DNA of 62,000 nucleotides, taken from the NCBI GenBank assembly GCA_012295275.1, contig CM022672.1, forward strand, positions 25,240,930-25,302,929. The letters are read 5' to 3'. Of this stretch, positions 46,401-58,027 are shown piece by piece. The position numbers and the translations under genes were made by a program. Source of the DNA: Chrysomallon squamiferum. Lineage: Eukaryota > Mollusca > Gastropoda > Neomphalida > Peltospiridae. Under the pieces are notes generated by a model. It saw only the letters and a program-made list of their open reading frames with translations, was not told the origin of the DNA and made no database searches. The number at the start of each line of letters is the position of its first letter. The stretch's first letter is position 1.

Positions 46401-49400
46401 TTTAAAGCATTCTGCCATATTTTTTATTCCTTAAGTAATATATATAAATGGATATATTACTTTCAAGTATTTGGGCACACTATTCCTTTAAAAATACTTG
46501 TCTAAAGTATTCCTTTAAAGTATTTAGCTTAAGAATGTCTTTAAAGTCTTTGATTTCGGTATTCCTAAAAAGCATTTGGATTAAACATATCTTTAAAGTA
46601 TTTACCTTAAATATTCTTTTAAAAGTATTTTGCTTAAGCATTCCTTTAATTATTTGGCTGACTATTTATGATTAATGAAACAATCTTAAAGGATTTTGCT
46701 TGAGGATTCCTTTACTTTTATAGTCTTAACAGTCTGTAAGCATTTTTTTCAATTTTTTTATTTCCAGCTTTGTGGGAAATGAAGCAGGATAAAACATGCT
46801 GTGAAGTTTGACAAATGATAACTTCCATATACTCAGCTTGTAAACACTTTCTACCAAACTGATAAATTAATTTATTTTATTTTCATCTCATTATTTATAG
46901 CACCCTGTTTTATTTTATTTTATTTTTTTAATTATTTTTTTCTTCTGTTTTTTTTTTCTGAGGATTACATTGAAGTTGTCAACAATAATCAACTATGGAT
47001 TTCTTTTTTTAAATTTATCAACATAAATTAAAATATTTGAAATACCACATTGTTTATTAGGACTAGCATAGTTTGTATGTTACTGCAATTCTGCATCTAA
47101 TAAACACACAGACACACACACACATCATAAACCTGTAAATACCTTTAGATAAATATATAAAAAAATTATAAAAAAAAATTTGATAACTGATACATTTTTT
47201 CTTACCTTAGTATGCTTAAATATATATTCATGTGTAATAAACTTATTTCAACAAACTAACACAATAAAGCATCCATTTGAAATACACTTTGTACGTTTTG
47301 TGTATTACTAAGTGTGCAAAAATCCCTGACAGACTGAGGCAAAAGGTATTGTACAATAATTTACTCAGTCTGTAAGGTGTGTAATTGTTTCAGCTTTCTT
47401 GAAATGAAACACATTTACAAGATGATACCACTAAAAAACAGATATTGTCAGCCTTCAGGATTACTCCTTAATTTATGATTTTGTTGTTTGTCTTGACCAT
47501 TGAAAACTGTTTGAAATAAACAATAAACAACAACTTGATAGTATATCAAAACAGACTAAGGCTATATGTTACACATATGGTTATGGTTATTTATTATAAT
47601 TTATTTACCAGTTATTGATACTCCATCTGGTTCTCAGGAATCCTTTTCTTGACCACTTAAACTACAAAAAAGGAAATAATTAAATATAAAAAAATGAGAA
47701 GCAAAAATAAATTATATTTTTAGTAAATTCTTGATTTTCATTTTTAAATAATTTGAACTGTTTAACATTCAGTGAGTATGCACAGGAAAATCAAAGATAT
47801 TGGACACATTTGACAAAATTTAACTAAACGAAGAGAAAAAAAATGACAAAAACATAAAAAAAGAAAGAAAAGGAAAAAGAAGATTTCAGTTATGATATTA
47901 CAGGTAACTTTGCTGCCATTACATAATCAGTTCTAAATTTGAGGAAAATGAGCATCAAAGTTGAGCTACATTTTAGGATTCAAAATCAGTATTTAAGATA
48001 CTTATGTACCTCTGGAAAAAAATGTTGTGGGAACTTGGCCTTTTCCTTGACAGCAATGTTTTCTATATTTCCTGACAAAACCTGCAACAGAAAAATATTT
48101 CATATCACAAAATTAACAACTTATTAGTTTTATGATATAATGTTCTATAATTGTATTTATTTATTTATAATTAAGTTTCTAATATTTTTTTTTTCAATAG
48201 TAGTATTTGATGCACTAATTTTTCTTTTCTTTTTGGAAAAACATAAATTTTATCAATGTCACAAAATAAAAACTATATTACGTTTACCACACAATGCTGA
48301 ATAAATTCTTTTCAAGAAAATTAAATTATTTGATACAAGAATTTTCAAAATTCTGAAAAGCTTATGTTTAACTAATTGTAATTAGGTATAATTAAAGCAT
48401 TTTATTAAAGATGTGTGAATGTACTTTGTTATTAATAATGTATATTATAAATAATAAAGTAATTATGTATAATAAAGTATACAATAAAATATATACAGTA
48501 TAATACATTAATAAAGATATAAAAATATAGTTTGGTTCAACAATCCATTTCAATTAGGTATTATAGTATAAAAATACAGACTACTGTAATTATGATAATA
48601 ATAAGTGGGTTCATTTCTGGGTTTTTTTATATATGTAGTTTAATTCATTAACTGAAATACTAAAAGCCTAGCTAAATAAATGAAATATAAAAACTGTCTT
48701 TTATTGCTGTTGATATTTCTTTCACATGTTACTAATACATTTTTATGTTAGACTGGATCAGGCATCATATAATCAAAACTCTGAAGGTATTAAACAAATA
48801 ATTAAGCAAAAAATGTGTTGCATCACAACTGTATTATTTGTTTATCAATTTTATTTTCAGTTTTTAACAGCATTCTTTTGTTGTTATTGTGGGATTTTTT
48901 TGTTTTGTTTTGTTCTGTTTTGTTTTTGTGTGTGTGTCTGCTGTGTTGTTTTTAAACCTTAATTTTTTAAATTTTTGTAATAAGTTTTGAATAAATAACA
49001 GTTATATCCTGAAATTAATGTTAGTTAGAAATAAATACTAAATAGCAGTTTCCTTCTAGTTATTAAAAGTAAAAAGTACCTCTCGACCTTCCACTGGTAA
49101 AAACTTGCATTCTGCAACAAAATAAAAAATAAAAATATATTAACATCTATCTATCTATACATATTTTATTACCACCATTCTTTATAATTTTATAAATTAA
49201 CACACTTCAAATAGCTTGAGTTTAAATGAACTGTTTTTGAGGACACATTATATGTAAACTCAGTGGCTATTCTATATTAAACACCAGTATGATTAACAGA
49301 AGAGCATCCTAAAAGTTTTATAATTATTATGAACTGAAGTCATCAACTGAGTAAAATAATATTTAAATTAATGTGCATTCATAAATACTGGTTTCAGATA

Positions 49401-52400
49401 TATAAATAGACAGCTAGACAGTCAAACAGATACAGATGGACAGATGCATCATTCAACAAGTAATTATAATGTAATTAATAAAATATTTTTCTTTATTAAA
49501 CAAGAGAAAGACCCACAAGATTCTTACAGAAAACATAGCAAGGATCTATACAATCAGAATTTCTATAGATATTTTTGTTATGAAGAGCAGATTATCTCTA
49601 CTGTCAGGAAGATAATACTTATTTACAAAACATTAACATATCCATGGCAAAGCTATCAGGTTATTTTGTTGGAGAAACACATAGGTCAGAGAGACAGCCA
49701 CTGGGCATTTGCTGGCCTTCTACTGTGTTCATTATTTTCTGTCTAGTGGTATTATGCCATAGGCTCTTCTTGTCTTTGTCAAGCCTCAGAATGGTGTATT
49801 AGTTAATGAGCTAGGTTCAGGAAGTCTGATATAATTATAATTAGGCTCTATGGAATCAATGCATGTTATTTTAGAGATTTTAAGTTAGTATAAATAAATA
49901 AATAAATAAAAAATAATAATAATAAAACACAAAAAACAAAGTGACTGATATGATGACTATGATGATGATGATGATACACATATATAACTGTAATTAGTAG
50001 GGAATCAATGCAATGTTATATTAGCGATATTAAATCAGAATTAAAAAAAAAAAAAAATTGATGAATATTACTTTTATTCCTTTACAAGTTTTAGCAATTA
50101 ATAAATTAAATAATAATTACAAATAATAAATAAATACATCATGAATAAAGGAAAGAATGAATGAATGAATATGATTAGAAGGAGTAGGCTGTTAGGAATT
50201 GTTAATTTTCTACAATAAATCAGTAATAACAAAATATATGTTTTTCTGGTCATTATTGAAGATGATACCATTATGATTGGTAAGATTGAGGAATTCTGAA
50301 AGACAGACAAACACAGAGAGAGAGAGAGAGAGAGAAAGAGAAAACAACAACTCCAAAGACAAAACAGTGTCTCACCTATAAAAAACAAAATAATAAAAAA
50401 ATAAAAAAAAATAATACAAAAATGACATACATGTGAAGGAATAAAAATGAATACAGCTGAAAAGAAAAGGAGTTCTTAATAAAGACATGACATTACATCT
50501 TGCAGGACTGGTTTCCACATGCAGATCCAGCATTCAATTCAAGTTTCAGCATAATATAGCCGTCTCAATAAACGTTTTGCAACGGAACACAAAAATCAAT
50601 TGTCTTCTGGATGAATGCTATGTGAACAGGTAATGCCTCAACAAACTCATCTTAACACTGGTCAGTAGAAGTGTATGGTGGTAATTAGAACAGTCAGCAC
50701 ATTCATCTGCAGCAGACACAAAATCAATCAGCATCCGCACTGCACAGTATTATGTGTAAGGGCTAGCCACTGCCTATCACTTGATCCTAATCTTTGTAAA
50801 GAACTGGAAACCTAAATTCAGGCTGATTACACTTTTAGTTTTATAGCCAGAGAACTTGAGTCTAATGTTTAGAGTGTAAAATGGAAATCAGGAGTTCACT
50901 GGTTGAAATGTAAGAGCAAGCAATAACAGCAATATTATTATTACTCAGATTGGAAGTATATTTGTTCAAATGAATTTAAATGCAATAATAAGCAATAATA
51001 ATAATAATAATAATATTATTATCCCTCATGATTGAGAATAGATTTGTTCAAATGATTTTGTATGAAAGATCAGGCAATAACAGCAATTTATTATCACCCA
51101 ACTGAAAATAGATTTGTTCAAATTAATTAAATTTTAAGAACAGGCACTAATAGCAACATCATTATCAGCCTGATTGAGAGTAGATTTGTTCAAATTAATT
51201 TAAATGTAATAAAAGGCAATAACAGCAGTATTATTATCAGCCTGATTGGAAGTAGATTTGTTCAAATTAATTTAAATGTGAGAACAGGCAACAACAGTAT
51301 TATTATTATCCCATGACTGGGACTAGATTCGTTAAATTAATTTAAATCCAAGAACAGGCAATAATAGCAATATTATTATCTCTCCTGACTGAGACTGGAT
51401 TTGTGTGAACAAATTTAAATGTTAAAATATTAGTGTCGCGCAATGAATCTTTAGAAAATCATTGGTTTATAGTCAATCGTTACTAATATTCATTTTTTTT
51501 TTTTTTAAATCTGTGATAAAGATCTGTAGTTGCATGTACAGTATTATCATATATATTTATTTTAAAAAAAAATTGCAGTTAACAACAAGGTTTAAATTTC
51601 TTAAATATATTCACACATAACCTGAGATACCTGAACATTATTAAAATAAACAATTCTAAAACATAATAATTTTTTCTTTTACAAAATCATTTTAAAAGAA
51701 ACCAAAATAACTATTGTGCTGAAGCTAACTTTGTAACTGATTTATCATTTTCTTTCACTGAAAGTTGAGGAGGTTTCTTTTTTTGAGGGGGGGTAGCTTC
51801 TTTTTCATCTTATGAAAAGTCTGGTGTCAGTTGTTTAAGCTATCACTTAACCAGACATTAATAGGCCAGTAATGAGTAAACAACACGAAACAGACCAGGT
51901 TAATAGCTCAAGCAAAAGCTATTGTGGTTTCCACTCAACGTAACAGCTGGCCAGAACTGAATGCATCTTCCAGATTAGCTGATATTTTACCACTGTCAGT
52001 AGTGCTGGTTCAATAAAAATTTGTTTGTTAATAAAATCCAGTCTGGGAAAACTGTTTGTAATACTTTTAGTAACGCAATTGCTTGCAGAAACTTTATTAT
52101 TAAATCAATCAGTACTTTTTAATAAACCATTTATTAATAAAAATACAATGGTATTATTGATAAAATATTTTTGGTATTAAATAAGCATTTCTGCAGTGGT
52201 AATGAAATTATTTATTATACTATTTATGAACAATTTTTGAATAATTTGTAGACACAACAGATTTAGTTGTGCTATTAATAATATTGTTTATGATTTTAAT
52301 TAAATAGCATTGCTATTATTCTGATTCTGTTCAGTCTGTGTAAGAAATAAATAAATAAAAGAAAATGTATTTTAAAATATCTTCAAACACATACACACAC

Positions 52401-53494
52401 ACACTTACTCACTAACACACGTAACATATGTATGTATATATACACAAACACACACACACACACACACATATATACTTGTATATGAGTATCTCTATGTCTG
52501 AATGTTTAAGTGATATAGAATGTATATGAATATTTAATTGTATCTCAGTATTTCTTTTGTACTGATTAGATGTTAAACACTATTTTTACTGTACAATGTT
52601 AAAAAAGACAGAAATAACTCTCTCACTCCATGAGATATTCTTTTATCACTTAGCAGCAAGAAATCATTTTACACCCTTAATAACAAAAAAAAACAGCATA
52701 GCACATACCACAGCCTTTGATGACAAACATCATGGAGAGCTGGTTGGAATGGAAAATAGATAAATGGGGGGTGCATTCAGGAAAATTAATTCAGTGTTCA
52801 GTAAAGCTTCATATTATCTTTCTACAGGAAACTTGTGATTAAAATTTTAAAAATATTTTCTGATTATTTAAATGCAGAAATCCAGTTATTTGTAATATAT
52901 GAGTTTTTAATACTCTACTTCTATTAAAAAATCATAAATATTAAATTTGACATTTTTGTTATTACATTATGACATTTAGTATCATTTATGTAACTGACAT
53001 TTTGTCTAAATTATCCATAACTAAGAAAAATTAAAATACATTTTAAATATCTTTCCTTCTTTTTATTTAAATTTTATTTTTTGCTGTGTAAAGTTAGTGT
53101 TGTTTATAATGTAATGACAATTTATATACAATTTAAAAATGTGTTAATGTATACTTTGGACTAAGAGCTGTCACTATCATTTTCATTTATTTCTTATCAC
53201 TTCATTTACATTATTAGCCTTTAGGCATATTTATCCATGTTTAAGATGTCATTTTATTTTTATTCATTTGCTTATATGCTATCTTTTAATTCTTAATATT
53301 ACATGCAGTAATGTTAAGCTTTTTGTTATTGTTAAAGTGGCTACAAAAAAAGAGAAAGAAATGCAGTGATATAAACCAGAATGAATGAGAAATGCACTGG
53401 AATATATAAAATGAATATTTAAAATTTTAACAAAAAATACATTTGTTAACTACAGCTTTCAAGCATTCATGTGTTTTACTATCTATGTGAGTGT

Positions 53495-53532
<38 letters not shown>

Positions 53533-54223
53533 GTTTTGTTTTGTGATATGTGTATGTATGTATATTTACCTCAGTATTTTAAAAACATTTCAAACATCTC
53601 ACACACCCATGCATATGAATGTGCACACAAACACAGGTTTATTTTGTTCATTACTAAGCCATGTAATTTCATCACTGATGGAGATTTTAAAATAAAAACA
53701 CAACTGACTTGCACGTTTCAGCTGGCACTTTTCTGCAATTAGCAGCTATATTAGTGAAAAGATCCTTCTTGTGTTAACGTCTACTGTTACAGTGGGATTG
53801 ACTTTCCCAGTTTAAAATTTTGGCAGGAACAGACAGTTTATAAATTACTAACAACAAATGCTGCATGCTTGCTGCAATAACAAACCACCTGATACTGTAA
53901 GGAATGACAGATAAAGATCAATTGATTAGGCTTGAAGAATGATAGGAATATACAATAATTTCCAAAAACTACACTAACATACACACACACTATGGTAGCT
54001 TCTGCTGTGTATTTGTGTGTGTATGTACATGTGCATATGCATACAGGTGTTTTGTGTGCATCTTTGTTTTATGTTTGTGTTCATGTGTGTGTGTGTGTGT
54101 GTTTTTGTGGAATACACCATAAGTAACAGCACTCAACAGGTGTATAAGTATCAGAAAGTAATCTAACTCCATGAACAGACTGTATCAGTTAGGACTCTTT
54201 TACATACATCCATAATCAAAACA

Positions 54224-54274
<51 letters not shown>

Positions 54275-56167
54275 AATAGAACCAAAATTTTGAAAAATAA
54301 ACCAAAAAAAAACAACAGAAAAAGAAACAATATTTAGAAAAATAAAATCACACACACACACCTTCTTCCAACTCTGACCCCAGTTAATACAAGTTTGATT
54401 ATGCCCACATTTACATTAAAATAATCATAAGCATACAGGTGTTTTGTGTGCGTCTTTGTTTTATGTTTGTGTTCATGTGTGTGTGTGTGTGTGTTTTTGT
54501 GGAATACACCATAAGTAACAGCACTCAACAGGTGTATAAGTATCAGAAAGTAATCTAACTCCATGAACAGACTGTATCAGTTAGGACTCTTTTACATACA
54601 TCCATAATCAAAACATAAATAAATAAATAAAATAGAACCAAAATTTTGAAAAATAAACAAAAAAAAAAACAACAACAGAAAAAGAAACAATATTTAGAAA
54701 AATAAAATCACACACACACACACCTTTTTCCAACTCTGACCCCAGTTAATACAAGTTTGATTATGCCCACATTTACATTAAAATAATCATAAGCAATTTA
54801 TCACAGCATCAAAATACTATAAAAAAAACATTAAAGGATTAATCTATTTTTCATCCCAGTCAAACTGAAAAACCATGGCTAAATATACGGTTGCTTTAAA
54901 GGCCTGGCACTTTATCTGCAGTTAAAGATTACATGCACTGATAAGACAATGGATGCACTGAATCGTAAAAAATCTTCGGAGTCAAACGCTGATTGCTATA
55001 AACCTTTCACTGCTCCACTGGCGGTCAACCTGTCTTACTGACTGATAAGTGAAGTAATGCATTAACTCTCAGTTTCTGTGATGGCATCGACTTTCTATCA
55101 GGATGTGACCAAGATGCTCAGAGTGTGAAACTTAAACTTTTCACATCTCTCAGTTTATGGCTGAGCTTTCAAAAGTAATTAAATATAGAAAGCTATAAAC
55201 ATGTCAACAAATAGTTAGTTTGACACTTCAATACATGATGGTGAAAACAAAACAAAAAATATGTTTTAAATAGCAAAAGTACAGATTTAAATGCTTTGGA
55301 AAAGTTATAGACTGAATTTCATTGCAGTTAGAAATCTGGGTTGGTAGATAATGAAACCATCAAAAAGGCAGAAAAATTTAAATAGGAATGAATAAATAAT
55401 TACCCAAATATATTCCATAATTTTTATTTTTATTTTTTTTTCTGCTATAGTTAAAAAAAATATATTAATAGTAAAAAAAAAAAAATAATAATAAATAAAT
55501 TAAAAAAAGAAAAAATCTGATGAAGAAATAAACCTGACACTGGCCATAAAAAAAAAAAAAAGAGATTTAAATACCATTTGAAATTTTTTATTATAATTAT
55601 AATCTTCTCAGCTATAAACATATTCTCAAATCTCTGAAGTGGTGTTGCAAACACAGTACTTCACAAGTACTCAAGAATACCTAGTCAAAATAAATCATTT
55701 TCTAAAGCATATCGCTTCATACACTATGTTTGGTTTTTATCTTCAGTATATTTTATGGGTTAAAATGAGTTGTTATCAGAAATATCTCAATGGAGATAAG
55801 TTTTTAAATATTTTTTCATCAAAATATGTTCTATAGTACGTGAGAATTTACAGTTGAGATAATAACTTCAAAAATAAAAACACAACTAACTCACATGATT
55901 CTGACACCATTTTTCTGCAGTTAGCAGACATATTAATGAAAATAAAACTGCATCTTTGATTCTTGTTTTCAGATTTTGACACAAATTATTAACAACAGAT
56001 GCTGCATGCTTGCTACAATCACAGACCACATGGAATGAGAGAAAAATCAACTGATTAAGCTAGAAGAATGAATGGACAGGAATACAATGAAATAATTTCC
56101 AAAATCATTAAGAAAACATGTTATATTTATATAAATATATTCTGTATATCCTATCAACCTACCTATC

Positions 56168-56251
<84 letters not shown>

Positions 56252-57987
56252 ACAAACACAGACATACCAAAATTCTTCAGGAAACATCTCAAGACCGAAA
56301 AAAAGGGTACAAAACAAATTAATGATAATTAATTTCATCTGACTTTAAGTAATCTGCAAGATAGACATTAATCACACCAACAATTATCTAATAACTGCTA
56401 GGGGAATGTTAATCTATTTCACTGATACTCAACCTTTCATACAAACATTAAGTAACAAGATAATCAGTGTAGTTTCGTTCCCTCTTTTGTAAGTGCAAAT
56501 ATCTGGCAGACTTGAACACATTTACAGCAAGTTGTAACTTAATGAATTTTCCGTATCTTTTGTGGTACAAACAAGTACAAAAAGGATAATGAATAGTAGA
56601 CTCAGTAGGTTTATATGCTTTCTTTTTTTCTTCTCCTTCAAGTATTTCAGTGTAGTAAAATATAAATACAATATATGCTAGTAAAAGAAGGGTGGAAAAG
56701 GGAATAAGTAATATACCAAAAATTACAGGATAAAAATATACTTGAACAAAATAAAAGAAACAAAACAAAATAAATAAATAAATAAATACTATTTTATTAT
56801 TATTGAGTATAATATAGAAAAATGTCAATAAAATATCCCATGAGTCATTTAAAAGAAGAAAAAAATGGAAAGAAAAAAGGAATGTACCAAATTATCCAGC
56901 TAAAATATACTGAACTAAAAAAAGAGAAAAGAACTAAATAAAATAAAGTAAAATAAAATAAATGAAAAAAAGTATATATTAATACAAATTCATTCAGTAT
57001 AGTTAGTAGAATAGGAGCAAAATATTTGATGAAAAACTTATTTAGTAGAATTGATAAAAATTAAAAATTAAAAAAAACCCACACAAACAAACAAACAAAA
57101 ACAATGCATCAAAATGGAGAATATAGTATCTAACAAAATAGACATACATCACTAGTGTGAAATATTTCCTAAGTACTAAGCAATGACCATTAAGCCAGCA
57201 ATTTGTCTTGGCAAAGTAACAGTAAATCGGACGTGTGAAGCGCCAGAGTGATCAACCATATTTTGTTTGTGTCAGTAAAAACAACACCGGTGCCTGTTAT
57301 CACTGAGATAATCAGAGTCCACAGTGTCTGAGTCAACAAACAGTGGAGAAAATTATGTTTGGGTATTCAAAACTGGTGTTTTTCCTTTCAAACTGGACTG
57401 AGTGATTTCTGTAATATTTCAATTCATTATTAAAAACAAGAAGAAGAAGAAATTAAACAAAAAAAGAAAAAAAAGAAAAGAAAAAAAAGCCCAAATATTT
57501 CTGCCTGTAACTGACAAAAGAGGTCACAATTCTGTTAAGAAGAATGCAAAAGAACAGGAATTAATGTGTTTGAAAAGAAAAAGAACAATTTGTTTTTAGT
57601 GTAATTTTTTTGTTTTTCTTTCTTTCTTTGACAGAAGATGTTGGCTGAACACGTGAACTCCAAAGTTTTAAGAAAGAAAAAATATAATGGTTTCATTTTA
57701 CAAATTTTTACATGTATTTTATAAAGACATTGGTCCAGTTATTTTGAGATTATAACATGCAAGCACATACATACATTTTTATTTTAGTTAGCTTTATCCT
57801 TTAAGCTTTTCGAACTGGTTTGGTTTCATTTATTTCTAGGAGTTGTTTTTATTTACTTTTAGCATTAAAAATTATAATAATGAAAACAATAATACAAAAT
57901 AGATAATAATAAGAAGAAATAAAGAAAGAAAAAAGAAAGAAAGAAAATAAAATAATGAAATAAAATGCACTAAAATGCACTAAATGA

Positions 57988-58027
<40 letters not shown>

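Noticed and set aside
46448-46675. Periodic 75-codon plus-strand frame
   Set aside because: Product of the 27-bp minisatellite, not a gene.
53990-54564. Duplicated short minus-strand frame beginning MELDYFLILIHL
   Set aside because: Two copies exist only because the DNA is tandemly duplicated; His/Thr repeats come from TG runs. No further coding evidence.
56448-56828. 126-codon open frame on the minus strand
   Set aside because: Hydrophobic low-complexity translation in the large INPP5A intron. No recognisable family, and no splice sites that would tie it to a transcript.
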